From NCBI RefSeq assembly GCF_900105725.1, contig NZ_FNLM01000034.1, positions 930,001-994,000 on the forward strand: a DNA stretch of 64,000 nucleotides. Reading direction: 5' to 3'. Under the pieces are notes generated by a model. The model worked only from the letters and a program-made list of their open reading frames with translations, searched no databases and was not told the origin of the DNA. A program made the position numbers and the translations under genes. Below are positions 39,518-48,477 of the stretch, piece by piece (the first letter of the stretch is position 1; each line of letters begins with the position of its first letter). The stretch is from Gordonia westfalica. GTDB lineage: Bacteria; Actinomycetota; Actinomycetes; Mycobacteriales; Mycobacteriaceae.

Positions 39518-40323
39518 ATGCCGGTCCCGCCGCCTTCAGAAAACGCCCGCGCCGTCGTCACCGGAGCCTCCTCCGGGATCGGCCGCGAGCTCGCCCGGGC
39601 ACTTGCCGCCCGCGGCCATTCGGTCATCCTCGTCGCCCGTCGTGGGGAGCTACTCGAAGAGCTCGCCGGTGAACTGCGCACCTCACACCAGGTCGCGGTC
39701 GAGGTCCGTGCCGTCGACCTGTCCGACCCGACCAAGGTCGAGGTCCTCGCCGCCGAGTTCGCGGGACGCGAGATCTCGATCCTCTGCAACAACGCCGGCA
39801 TCGCCACCTTCGGCCCCGTCGCCGAACTCGACGCCGCCTACGAGAAGGCCCAGGTCCTCCTGAACGTCAACGCCGTTCACGACCTCACCCTCGCGGTACT
39901 CCCCAGATGGTGAAACGCGGCTCCGGCGGCATCCTCATGGTGGGTTCGGCGGCCGGCAACATGCCGATCCCGAACAACGCCACCTACGCCGCGTCGAAGG
40001 CCTTCGTCAACACGTTCAGCGAATCGCTGCGCGGCGAGGTCTCCTCCCGGGGCGTCCACGTCACGCTCCTCGCTCCCGGCCCCGTCCGCACGCACACGCC
40101 GTCACCCGAGGAAGAATCGATCGTGGACAAGGTCGTCCCCGATTTCCTCTGGCACTCGTCGGCGAAGGTCGCGGAGATGAGTCTGGATGCGTTGGCGCAC
40201 AACAAGATGCGCGTTGTCCCGGGAACTCTGTCCAAGGCCATGTCGGTGGCCGGCGGATACACCCCGCGCGCCGTCGTCGCGCCGATCGTCGGCGGGTTCT
40301 ACAAGAAGTTCAGCGCCGAGTAG
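39518..40323 (+). pseudogene. cmrA: Mycolate reductase CmrA-like SDR with one apparent frameshift
   Basis: Short-chain dehydrogenase orthologous by position and sequence to Rv2509, which reduces the 3-keto group in the last step of mycolic acid synthesis. The NADP motif TGASSGIG, the NNAG motif and the active-site YxxxK (YAASK) are all intact. At 39901-39904 the frame shifts by -1: one frame ends LAVLPRW-stop and the conserved sequence continues as MVKRGSGGILMVGSAAGN in the next frame. A run of five C would restore LAVLPQMVKRG. Since the gene is important for cell-wall assembly, an assembly error is a serious alternative. TACGAT seven bases before ATG 39518 suggests a leaderless transcript. 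Confidence 0.82.
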
Positions 40324-40410
40324 GCAACTGCTGCACCCACTGCTTGTGGATGCACCTTTCGATACGCCCCTTCGCAAGCTCAGGGGCTACTCAAGGAGCA
40401 AGGCAACCGC

Positions 40411-42015
40411 TCAACGCTTCCGGCGACGCCCCGTTCCGAAGATCGCGCGACTGAACTCGCGGCCCGCGGCGCTGGCCGCCGAACGCAGGAAGCTCTGGAC
40501 CGGCTTGCTGGTCAGCACCTCGGTGATGATGCCCGGCTCCTCGGGCACCGGCTTCGGTGCCGGCGCCCGTTCCGGCGTCGGTGCAGGAGCGGGTGCCGGG
40601 ATCGGCGCCGGGATCGGCGCCGGGGCCGGCGCGTCGGCGGCCTCACCCGGCGACAGGGTGTTCGCGGCGAGCATCTCGTAGGCGGATTCACGGTCGATCG
40701 ACTGCCCGTACTTCGCGTAGAGCGGACTCGCCTTGGCCGCGACCGTGATCGCCTCCGCCCCGATGGCGTCCATCGACGAACGCGGCGGGCGCACCACCGT
40801 CCACGCGACCGGGGTCGGTGCGCCCTTCTCCGACAGCACCGTCACCACGGCCTCACCGGTGCCCAGCGACGTGAGGACCTGCTCGAGCTTGTAGACCTCG
40901 GAGACCGGATACGTCTTGACCGTCTTCTTCAGTGCCTTCTGATCGTCGGGGGTGAAGGCGCGCAACGCATGCTGGATGCGGGCGCCGAGCTGCGAGAGCA
41001 CCTCGTTGGGGATGTCGGTGGGCAACTGGGAGCAGAAGAACACGCCCACGCCCTTCGAACGGATCAGCTTGACCGTCTGGACGACCTGGTCGACGAAGGC
41101 CTTCGACGCGTCGTCGAACAGGAGGTGGGACTCGTCGAAGATGAAGACCAGCTTCGGCTTGTCGATGTCGCCGACCTCGGGCAGGAACTCGAAGAGATCC
41201 GCCAGAATCCACATGAGGAAGGTGGAGAACAGGGCGGGGCGTGCCGCCTGCGCACCGAGTTCGAAGAGGGTGATGATGCCGCGACCGTCGGCGGCGAGCC
41301 GAATGAGGTCGGCGGGCTCCACCTCGGGCTCACCGAAGAAGGTGTCGCCGCCGTCGGCCTCGAGGTTGGTCAGTGCCCGCAGGATCACGCCCGCGGTCTG
41401 GCGCGACACCCCGCCGATGTTCTTCAGCTCTTCCTTGCCGTCGTCGCCGGTGAGGAAGGCGATGACCGACCGCAGATCCTTCAGGTCGAGCAGCGGCAGG
41501 CCCTTCTTGTCCGCCCAGTGGAAGATCAGCCCGAGGGTGGATTCCTGGGTGTCGTTGAGTCCCAACACCTTCGACAGCAGGATCGGCCCGAAGGATGTGA
41601 TCGTGGCACGGATGGGCACACCGATGCCCGTGGATCCGAGCGAGACGAACTCGACGGGATGGGCGGCGGGCTGCCACGAGTCGCCGGTCTGCTGTGCGCG
41701 TTCGGCGATCTTGTCGTTGCCGACCCCCTCACGACTCAGCCCCGAGAGGTCGCCCTTGATGTCGGCCATCACCACGGGCACCCCGTTGGCGGAGAGCTGT
41801 TCGGCCAGCAGCTGCAGCGTCTTGGTCTTGCCGGTGCCCGTGGCCCCGGCGACGAGGCCGTGCCGGTTCATCATCGCGAGCGGGATACGCACCGACGCGG
41901 CGGCGTCGACCTGACCGTCCACCGACACCGACCCCAGTTCCAGCGAGGTCGAGGTGAAGGCGTAGCCGGCGGCGATCGTCTGAGCAGGGCTGAGGGCTTC
42001 GGTCACGATGGACAC
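40411..42015 (-). CDS. HerA-like (DUF853) ATPase, Rv2510c-like
   Basis: A 534-residue RecA-fold ATPase. Walker A is GATGTGKT near residue 62 and Walker B is VFIFDESHLLF near residue 300, with FFCSQLPTDIP as a sensor region. After the core comes a Pro/Ala-rich linker (about residues 465-495) and a short basic C-terminus ending in GRRRKR. DUF853 proteins are related to HerA/VirB4-type DNA translocases, but the function is not established. The order SDR-ATPase-orn matches Rv2509-Rv2511. The start GTG 42015 is provisional. Confidence 0.85.
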   Translation of the reverse strand: MSIVTEALSPAQTIAAGYAFTSTSLELGSVSVDGQVDAAASVRIPLAMMNRHGLVAGATGTGKTKTLQLLAEQLSANGVPVVMADIKGDLSGLSREGVGNDKIAERAQQTGDSWQPAAHPVEFVSLGSTGIGVPIRATITSFGPILLSKVLGLNDTQESTLGLIFHWADKKGLPLLDLKDLRSVIAFLTGDDGKEELKNIGGVSRQTAGVILRALTNLEADGGDTFFGEPEVEPADLIRLAADGRGIITLFELGAQAARPALFSTFLMWILADLFEFLPEVGDIDKPKLVFIFDESHLLFDDASKAFVDQVVQTVKLIRSKGVGVFFCSQLPTDIPNEVLSQLGARIQHALRAFTPDDQKALKKTVKTYPVSEVYKLEQVLTSLGTGEAVVTVLSEKGAPTPVAWTVVRPPRSSMDAIGAEAITVAAKASPLYAKYGQSIDRESAYEMLAANTLSPGEAADAPAPAPIPAPIPAPAPAPTPERAPAPKPVPEEPGIITEVLTSKPVQSFLRSAASAAGREFSRAIFGTGRRRKR

Positions 42016-42073
42016 AATAGCCCGCGTAGGACCCCTGTTCTGCGTCTGACGCGGGCTTGTCGTGACGGTTGGT

Positions 42074-42079
42074 TAAGGT
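42074..42079 (+). promoter_or_regulatory. -10 element for leaderless orn
   Basis: TAAGGT lies exactly 6 bases before the GTG start of orn, placing the predicted first transcribed base at the start codon. Confidence 0.5.
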
Positions 42080-42085
42080 TGTCGG

Positions 42086-42685
42086 GTGCAGGACAAACTG
42101 GTGTGGATCGATTGCGAGATGACCGGCCTCCGACTCGAGTCGGACAAGTTGATCGAGATCGCGGCCCTGGTCACCGACGGTGACCTCAACATTCTGGGTG
42201 ACGGCGTCGACGTCGTCATCCACGCCGACGACGAGGCACTCGCGTCGATGCCCGACGTCGTGACCAAGATGCACGCCGACTCCGGTCTCACCGAAGAGGT
42301 CCGCAAGTCCACCGTCACGCTCGCCGAGGCCGAGAAGATGGTGCTCGACTACATCCGCAAACATGTGACGACGCCCGGGGCCGTGCCGCTCGCCGGCAAC
42401 TCGATCGCCACCGACCGCGGCTTCATCGCCCGCGACATGCCCGAGCTCGACGCCTACCTGCACTATCGGATGGTCGACGTCAGTTCGATCAAGGAACTGG
42501 CCCGCCGCTGGTTCCCGAAGGTGTACTTCGGGCAGCCGGACAAGGGCCTCGCCCACCGCGCCCTCGCCGACATCCGCGAGTCGATCCGCGAGCTCCGTTA
42601 CTACCGTGCAGCGGCCTTCGTGCCGGCTCCCGGTCCCGACGTCGATGAGCTCGCGAACATCGTCAAGGACCTCGGGCCCGCCTGA
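42086..42685 (+). CDS. orn: Oligoribonuclease
   Basis: A DEDDh 3'-5' exonuclease that degrades dinucleotides and very short RNAs, including the pGpG product of cyclic-di-GMP breakdown. Asp9 and Glu11 (WIDCEMTGL) form motif I, the Asp in ATDRGF motif II, and [10 protein letters not shown] carries the His and last Asp. The 199-residue length is normal. It is divergent from the HerA-like gene. GTG 42086 is supported by the adjacent -10 element. A tRNA-His follows about 100 bases downstream. Confidence 0.96.
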   Translation: MQDKLVWIDCEMTGLRLESDKLIEIAALVTDGDLNILGDGVDVVIHADDEALASMPDVVTKMHADSGLTEEVRKSTVTLAEAEKMVLDYIRKHVTTPGAVPLAGNSIATDRGFIARDMPELDAYLHYRMVDVSSIKELARRWFPKVYFGQPDKGLAHRALADIRESIRELRYYRAAAFVPAPGPDVDELANIVKDLGPA

Positions 42686-42787
42686 AAACGCAGGTCAGAT
42701 AACCGATTGGAGTTCTGCGGCATCTACCCGCTAGAGTGTTCTTGGCTCTGAGGCCCGGCGCGAAAGCCCAGGTTTCCGGTGCCGATG

Positions 42788-42860
42788 GTGGATGTAGTTC
42801 AGTTGGTAGAGCACCAGGTTGTGATCCTGGCTGTCGCGGGTTCGAGTCCCGTCATCCACC
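42788..42860 (+). tRNA. tRNA-His (anticodon GTG)
   Basis: Cloverleaf of 73 bases. The acceptor GTGGATG pairs with CATCCAC, and the anticodon stem CCAGG/CCTGG encloses TTGTGAT, giving anticodon GTG. The T arm is GCGGG/CCCGT around TTCGAGT. A G is encoded at 42787, just before the acceptor, in the -1 position typical of tRNA-His. Confidence 0.95.
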
Positions 42861-42867
42861 CCGACGA

Positions 42868-42900
42868 GCGGGAGGTCCGAATTTCGGACCTCCCGCTTTT
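42868..42900 (+). terminator. Rho-independent terminator after tRNA-His
   Basis: A 13-bp perfect stem (GCGGGAGGTCCGA and its complement) with a three-base loop is followed by TTTT. It begins 8 bases after the tRNA end. Confidence 0.9.
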
Positions 42901-43126
42901 CGTTTCCCGGACCCGTGCGTCGGAATCCGCCCCTGTAAACCACCCTCCACAGACCTGCCGATGACATGGTGTCGCCTAAACCGCTGGTCAGGACCCATAC
43001 CGAGGCCAGTTTTCAGGGGCGGATTTCATCGTGAGCGGCCAGGTCGTCGCCGTCGACAACGACTCCTCGGTCGTGGTGTGCCGGGCATAGCCGTCGCGAG
43101 CGGCCGGTCGACTGTTTTCCGGCAGC

Positions 43127-43153
43127 TGTCGATATCGCGCCTGCCCGTACGTC
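43127..43153 (+). promoter_or_regulatory. Candidate ECF42-type promoter
   Basis: TGTCGA (43127-43132) and CGTC (43150-43153) are separated by 17 bases, 50 bases before the DGPF gene. This fits, as I recall it, the TGTCGA and CGA/TC promoter reported for ECF42 sigma factors, and would make the operon self-activating. The gap 42901-43202 shows no other gene. Confidence 0.45.
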
Positions 43154-43202
43154 ACCATGGTGTCGGACCACTCCGGTCCGGCGGCAGATGACTGGAGGAA
43201 CG

Positions 43203-43547
43203 ATGAAATACGCACTGCTGCTCATGGGACACGTCAACGACCCGGCGTGCGGAGAGGAAGGCGGGGCGACGCCCGAGGAGTTCTTCGCGTTCGACGAGGA
43301 GATCACCAAGGCCGGCGTCGTGGTCAGCTCTTTCGCTCTCGAGGACGAACGCGCGGTCGTGCACACGAACGGCACAGGCGAACGCGTGGTGGCGTCGTCG
43401 GGTCCGTTCGCGGAGGTTCGCGAGTTCGTCGGCGGCGTCTACGTCATCGACGTAGCCGACATCGACGAGGCGATCGAGTGGGCTCGCCGTAGTCCGGGTT
43501 CGGCACCGGGTGGGCACGTGGAGATCCGGCCGCTCGCGCCGTACTGA
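43203..43547 (+). CDS. DGPF (YCII-related) domain protein
   Basis: A 114-residue ferredoxin-like fold protein (MKYALLLMGHVND, SSGPFAEVREFVGGVYVID). The DGPF/YCII family is genetically linked to ECF42 sigma factors, and such a gene follows only 3 bases later. Its biochemical role is not established; YCII relatives may be small enzymes. ATG 43203 has GGAGGA upstream. Confidence 0.85.
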   Translation: MKYALLLMGHVNDPACGEEGGATPEEFFAFDEEITKAGVVVSSFALEDERAVVHTNGTGERVVASSGPFAEVREFVGGVYVIDVADIDEAIEWARRSPGSAPGGHVEIRPLAPY

Positions 43548-43550
43548 GCC

Positions 43551-44843
43551 GTGACCGGACCACCCGACCGCTCGGCGGGCGCGCTCTTCGTGGCCCGTCG
43601 GGCGGTTGCCTCCATCGACCGCGACGTCCGCACCCGTGTCATCGCCACTCTCACCGCGAGATTCGGCGACCTCGATCGTGCCGAGGACGCCCTGCAGGAT
43701 GCACTGGCGCAGGCCCTGATCACCTGGCCGCAGGCGGGTGTCCCCGAATCACCGGAGGCGTGGCTGACGACGACCGCGAAACGTCGGGTGCTCGACGCGC
43801 TGCGGCGGGAGAACGTGCTCGCCGGGAAACTCGCACAGTTGCAGAACGATTCGGACCGCGCGCCCGTGCCGGCGGACTTCGGCGATCCCGCCGACATCAC
43901 GCAGACACAATTGACCGACGAACGTCTCGGCATGTTCTTCGCGTGTACCCACCCGGTGCTGCGGATCGAGGACCGGATCGCACTCATGTTGCGGTTCGTC
44001 GCAGGCCTGACCACACCCGAGGTCGCGCACGCACTCCTGATCCCGGTTCCGACCGCACAACAGCGACTCGTACGCGCAAAGAAGCGGATCAAGGCACTCG
44101 GCGTGCCGTTCCATCCGCCGCGTCCCGACGATCTACCGGACCGCCTCGGCGGCGTCTTACGGGTTGTGTACCTGATGTACTCGGAGGGCTACGCACGGTC
44201 GACGGGTAGCTCGCACATCCGCGACGACATCACCGCCGAGGCCATCGCGCTCACGCGGACGCTGTATGTCCTGCTCCCCTGTGCCGAGACCGCCGGGCTG
44301 CTCGCTCTGCTGTTGCTCACCGAATCCCGGCGGCCGGCGCGGGTGGACTCCGACGGCCGGCCGATCCCCCTGTCCGACCAGGACCGGATGCGGTGGGACG
44401 CCGGCCTTGTCGCGGAAGGCACGCGGCTTGCCGAATCCGCTGCTGCACAACGTGACGCGGGCGCGTACACGATCCAGGCGGCCATCGCCGCGGTGCACGC
44501 CGAGGCTCGGACCGCCGACGAGACCGACTGGGCGCAGATCGCGGTCCTCTACCGCCTGCTCGAAGCGCACGACCCCGGGCCGGTCGTGCGGGTGGGCCGG
44601 GCCGTCTCCGTCGGACGGGCATTCGGACCGTCACGCGGGATCGAGATGCTCGACCGATTGGCATCAAACGCCGCACTCGACCGGTACCGACCGTTCCACG
44701 TCGCGCGTGCACTCACGCTCGCCGAGTTGGACGATCACGACGGTGCGGCCGCCGCGTACCGGCGTGCCCTCGAACTCCCCGGCAACGAGGCCGAAGACGA
44801 CTATCTCGCAAGCGCTCTCGCGGACCTGGGGCGAGACCCCTGA
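43551..44843 (+). CDS. ECF42-type sigma factor with C-terminal TPR-like domain
   Basis: A 430-residue sigma factor. The N-terminal region has sigma-2 (residues 10-80: RFGDLDRAEDALQDALAQAL) and sigma-4 (about 110-165: MLRFVAGLTTPEVAHALLIP) domains. A DUF6596/TPR-like helical extension of about 260 residues follows, the mark of ECF42 proteins, and is thought to control sigma activity in place of a separate anti-sigma factor. It is the second gene of a two-gene operon with the DGPF protein. GTG 43551 is the start. Confidence 0.88.
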   Translation: MTGPPDRSAGALFVARRAVASIDRDVRTRVIATLTARFGDLDRAEDALQDALAQALITWPQAGVPESPEAWLTTTAKRRVLDALRRENVLAGKLAQLQNDSDRAPVPADFGDPADITQTQLTDERLGMFFACTHPVLRIEDRIALMLRFVAGLTTPEVAHALLIPVPTAQQRLVRAKKRIKALGVPFHPPRPDDLPDRLGGVLRVVYLMYSEGYARSTGSSHIRDDITAEAIALTRTLYVLLPCAETAGLLALLLLTESRRPARVDSDGRPIPLSDQDRMRWDAGLVAEGTRLAESAAAQRDAGAYTIQAAIAAVHAEARTADETDWAQIAVLYRLLEAHDPGPVVRVGRAVSVGRAFGPSRGIEMLDRLASNAALDRYRPFHVARALTLAELDDHDGAAAAYRRALELPGNEAEDDYLASALADLGRDP

Positions 44844-44862
44844 CAGCGGCGTGTTCGCGCGG

Positions 44863-46506
44863 CTACTCCTCGTCGGAGGAGGCAGACGACGATTCCGACG
44901 AGTCGTCGGAACTCGATCGCGACTGCTTCTTCTCCGGAGTGGGCACAGGGTCGGAGTCCTCAGGCTCGGACGCATCCGCCTCCGGGGCATCGGCAGCGGG
45001 CTCACTCGTCTCCGGTGCGCTGGTCTCCGGCGCCTTCACGACGGGTGCGGGCTTCGAGGTCATCGACGTCACCGGCACCTCGGGCTCCGGCAGGACGAAC
45101 GTGAATCCTGCTGTCCCCGGGGCCTTCCAGATGGCGCTCCCCGCAGCGCTCGGCGCGGTGAACGTCACCCATCCGGTGTAGGTCCGGCCGGGTTCGAGCT
45201 GCGCCGGCAACGGCGACCCCTCTGCGGTCGCCCGCCCGGACGCCTGCTGCACTCCCCCGACTATCGGGGCGAAGTCGTCCCAGGCGACCGACGACAACCG
45301 TCCGTCACCGCCGGTGTCCGACGTGGTCACCGACATCTTCACCGCGACCGTCGCTTTCGCCCCCTCCGAGGGTGCGGTGGACTCGATCTTCTGGATCGTC
45401 GCCACACCGAGGTCGGTGCCATCGGTCGCGATCACCGGGAACCGATCCCCGACGTCGACGTCGGTCGGTGTCGTCGGGCCTTGACCGGCGACCGGAGTGT
45501 CGGCGGCTTCGCTCTCGGAAGAGCTCGCCGACGAGGCGCTCTCGGACTCGGAGCGGGCTGCGGAGGAGCTCTCCGATTCCGAGGCCGCAGATTCACTGCC
45601 AGGAGTCGCCGATTCCGAACTGTCCGCACTGGAGCTCGCCGCCGACTCCGAGGGCTCTGCGCTCGACGAACTCGGGGCGAGTCGGGCCAGTCGCGCCGCC
45701 GCCGCACTTTGGACGCCCGCGCTCGGAAGAGGCTCGCCGATGCCGCATTCGGCGCGGACGAACTGCACGGTGACCGTCCACACGGTGGTCTGCGTGATCG
45801 CGGTCTTGATGTCGACATCGAGGATCAGGGTGGACAGCGCACGCTTCGCGGTCGTCGTCACCGTGCTCTTGAGGGTTCCCTGCACCCTGAATCCGGCAGC
45901 GAGCGAATCGATGGTGGTGGTCTGGTTCGCCGACGGAACGGTGTAGCTGGTGAGCCCGACTCGGAAGCTTCCACCGGCCGGAGCGACCGCAGTGGTGGAG
46001 ACCGCCCCGCCCCAGTTGCTGGATGAGCAGCTCACCGATGCCGAGTACTGACTGTTGTCGGTGTTCAGCACCGAGGCGAAGCCAGTTGGGAAGAGTTCGA
46101 TGTTCCTCGCGTTCGACGCGGCGTTTGCGGTCACGACGCTGCCGTTCATCGTGTACGTCGCCGACGACCGGCCGTCCGCCGAAACCGTGCCCAGCAACAG
46201 GATTCCGGAACTCGAGGCATGGGTCCAACCGGTCGCGCTGGGAATCAGGGTGGTCCCAGGATTCGCCTGGGTATGAGTGGCGTTCGTCGCCGTGAACTCG
46301 CCGCTGGTGATCGCACGGTTGGTGTACGCGTGGGCGGTCGTCGACCGTGCGTACCCCTCGAGATTGGCGGCACGGGTGAAAGTCGCTTTGCCCCAGACCT
46401 TGTCGTTCCAGGCCGCGAGCACGCCGGTCGCTTGGCCGACGACACCGAGTATCGCGATCACGCCGACGACGGCGATCAGGATCTTGCTGCGCTTGGTGAG
46501 GTTCAT
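44863..46506 (-). CDS. Alternate-signal-peptide exported protein, Ser-rich (547 aa)
   Basis: The N-terminus has a hydrophobic helix ending in TGVLAAWNDKVWGKATF, the LAAWND hallmark of the alternate signal peptides processed by SipW-type peptidases in actinobacteria (as in the RER_14450 family). A beta-rich domain follows to about residue 265, then a Ser/Glu/Ala low-complexity segment of about 70 residues. A second beta domain (about 345-475) may be an Ig-like MPT63/DUF1942 relative, a weak resemblance. The tail is acidic and Ser-rich. No LPXTG signal is seen. The signal peptidase gene lies 55 bases upstream. Confidence 0.75.
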   Translation of the reverse strand: MNLTKRSKILIAVVGVIAILGVVGQATGVLAAWNDKVWGKATFTRAANLEGYARSTTAHAYTNRAITSGEFTATNATHTQANPGTTLIPSATGWTHASSSGILLLGTVSADGRSSATYTMNGSVVTANAASNARNIELFPTGFASVLNTDNSQYSASVSCSSSNWGGAVSTTAVAPAGGSFRVGLTSYTVPSANQTTTIDSLAAGFRVQGTLKSTVTTTAKRALSTLILDVDIKTAITQTTVWTVTVQFVRAECGIGEPLPSAGVQSAAAARLARLAPSSSSAEPSESAASSSADSSESATPGSESAASESESSSAARSESESASSASSSESEAADTPVAGQGPTTPTDVDVGDRFPVIATDGTDLGVATIQKIESTAPSEGAKATVAVKMSVTTSDTGGDGRLSSVAWDDFAPIVGGVQQASGRATAEGSPLPAQLEPGRTYTGWVTFTAPSAAGSAIWKAPGTAGFTFVLPEPEVPVTSMTSKPAPVVKAPETSAPETSEPAADAPEADASEPEDSDPVPTPEKKQSRSSSDDSSESSSASSDEE

Positions 46507-46561
46507 GCTTGCCGTGTATCTCTATGAGTTGCGGAGGAACTGAGGGTCGGGAACGAGGCGA

Positions 46562-47326
46562 TCAGTTGTTCTCGTCTTCGCGGCGGCCGGCGGTCGACCT
46601 CGGCCAGAAGGCCCAGAGGACGAGCAGTGCGGCACTCAGGGTGATGCCGCCGAGAACGTAGGGATTCGACAGCCAGACGATCTGCTTGGCGAGACCCGGT
46701 GCGTGCCAGACGACTTTGCGCACCTGACTCTCGCGATACGGCTCCGGGTCGGGGTTCGGGTTCGCGTCGCCCTGCATCTCGATGAGGGCCTCGCCGCCGC
46801 CGAGTTGTTCAATGGCGATGACCCGGTGGGTGATCGGCTTGAGGCCGACCCCACGGTCGACAGTGATGATGTCGCCGACCTTCACCTCGGTGGCGGGGAT
46901 CTCGTGCACGACGGCGATGGACCCCTGCGGGATGGTCGGGTCCATCGAGCCGGTCTTGAACATGATGATCGTGTAGTTGCCCACGAAGGCAAGGACTGTC
47001 AGCGCGATACACAGGACGCCGAACACGGCGAGGACGTTCAGCCCCCAGTCGACGAGCCTGCCGCCCCAGGTTCGTGCGGCCGGCTGCGGTTGCTGCGATT
47101 CGACGGGCGCGGATTCAGCGGGAACCGCGTCCACCGGCGGCGTCAGCGGAACCACGGGGATCGGCACGGTCGGTGTATCCGATGCCGGAACGTAGCATCC
47201 GGGGACAGAGGTCCACACCGCGCGCGCGGCAGGTGTCACGACGTTCATCGGTGCGGTCACGGTCCACGAATCCCGGATCCCGGACGTCGGGGGCTGGTCG
47301 GTTCCTGGCTTCGCGGTGGTCGTCAT
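46562..47326 (-). CDS. SipW-type (ER/archaeal-type) signal peptidase I
   Basis: A 254-residue membrane protease. A Pro-rich cytoplasmic N-terminus of about 90 residues precedes a membrane helix (residues 97-122). The catalytic Ser is Ser127 in KTGSMDPTI and the His is His167 in THRVIAI; the Ser-His pair, with no Lys general base, marks the S26B subgroup. A second membrane helix lies at the C-terminus. The genes on both sides encode proteins with matching alternate signal peptides, so they are its likely substrates. ATG 47326 is chosen; ATG 47377 is possible. Confidence 0.88.
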   Translation of the reverse strand: MTTTAKPGTDQPPTSGIRDSWTVTAPMNVVTPAARAVWTSVPGCYVPASDTPTVPIPVVPLTPPVDAVPAESAPVESQQPQPAARTWGGRLVDWGLNVLAVFGVLCIALTVLAFVGNYTIIMFKTGSMDPTIPQGSIAVVHEIPATEVKVGDIITVDRGVGLKPITHRVIAIEQLGGGEALIEMQGDANPNPDPEPYRESQVRKVVWHAPGLAKQIVWLSNPYVLGGITLSAALLVLWAFWPRSTAGRREDENN

Positions 47327-47458
47327 CGGGCTGTCTCTCTGAGGTCTCGGGGGCCGGGTTTCGGTAGTACGCAGCACGACTCCAGGTCGATGAGAGCCTC
47401 GATCCGACGGGGGCCCGAGAGGGGATGGAATGCCGCGCCGCCGGATCGAGGCGGCTCA

Positions 47459-48088
47459 TCAGGCTTCTTCGCTCTGTGCAGTCATCTGCCAGGTCGCCTG
47501 GGCGGTCGTGTTCGAGATCGCGTTCGGGTTCGCGCCGGCCGGGAGAGTCACGCGGAAGGTGAGTTCCTTGGTCTGACCTGCCGGGACCGTGATGACAGTC
47601 GAAGCGCCCTGGAGGCTGAGCTTCTTGTTCGCGACGAAGTCGGTCGTGCCGTCCGTGATCGTCACCTCCAGCACGTCAGCCAGCGAGTTGACCGCAGGAG
47701 TGATCGTCGGGGCCTGAATGGTGACCAGGGCATCCAGGTTGCCCTTGGTCTCCTTCAGCCAGAACTTGCCCTCGGTGGTCTGCCCCGGCATCAGGTGCAG
47801 TGCGTTGATCGGGGTAGCCGAGAACGAGATGGCGCCGGCCTCGGGGCTCGTTGCGTACTCCAGGAAGCCTGCGGTCGACGAAACGGTGCTGCCCTGCACG
47901 TTCCACGCGGTGTTGCCGATGCCGAACTCTCCGCTACCGAACACGGTGTCGTTCCACGCGGCGAGAGTGACCACTGCGCCGATGCCGAGGACCGCGCCCG
48001 AGGCGAGGATCGCCTTGCGCTTGCGGCTCTTGCGGTTGCGCTCGTCGTCGGTCAGAGGGGCGGTGCTGGGGGTCTGGTTGTTGGTCAT
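47459..48088 (-). CDS. Alternate-signal-peptide exported protein (TasA/camelysin-like, RER_14450 family)
   Basis: A 209-residue protein. A charged N-terminus (DDERNRKSRKRK) is followed by a hydrophobic helix ending in TLAAWNDTVFGSGEF, the expected SipW cleavage region near residue 44. The mature part is beta-rich with a glycine-poor jelly-roll look (AGFLEYATSPEAGAISFSATPINALHLMPG), as in TasA/camelysin matrix proteins. It is the first gene of the minus-strand cluster, followed by the peptidase. An operator-like inverted repeat lies 35-51 bases upstream. I prefer ATG 48088; GTG 48133 would add 15 residues. Confidence 0.8.
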   Translation of the reverse strand: MTNNQTPSTAPLTDDERNRKSRKRKAILASGAVLGIGAVVTLAAWNDTVFGSGEFGIGNTAWNVQGSTVSSTAGFLEYATSPEAGAISFSATPINALHLMPGQTTEGKFWLKETKGNLDALVTIQAPTITPAVNSLADVLEVTITDGTTDFVANKKLSLQGASTVITVPAGQTKELTFRVTLPAGANPNAISNTTAQATWQMTAQSEEA

Positions 48089-48477
48089 CTTCCATCCATC
48101 ATTCTGCGGGGGTCGTAGCTCATTGCTACTCACGAGTAATTTAGATTGTTCGTCATTTGTTTTTGACCGTTTTCTGATATTAATCCTTTGAAGTGACTCA
48201 CCGCTTCTAGGCCATTTGTTCCAGATTTTTGAATACGTGCGTTGCCCTATTTGTAGCCCGTTCGGACTAATACCCCCATGGACATACGACCCAGTTCTTT
48301 AGCGTCTCGAAATTTACGACAACACCCATTGCCACGATGCCAACGCGCATTGATATTCACGACAATGGTCATTGTCTTTCAGGCCTGGAAATCGTTGGTG
48401 AAACTCCGCCAGCAGAAGACCCGGGCGGCCTGAGTCGAAAGCCCCTTGAGGCCCACCACCGAGTCGCGTGGATCGCT
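48089..48477. other. AT-rich intergenic region with an inverted repeat
   Basis: About 390 bases with much lower GC than the surroundings. It holds the inverted repeat TTGCTACTCACGAGTAA (48123-48139), in which TACTC and GAGTA flank two bases, upstream of the exported protein gene. No open frame with a ribosome site is convincing. The rest shows runs of T and A but no clear promoter. Confidence 0.5.

Noticed and set aside
42901..43202. A small gene between tRNA-His and the DGPF gene
   Set aside because: Open frames here lack a ribosome site and any recognisable sequence; the stretch is better read as promoter DNA.
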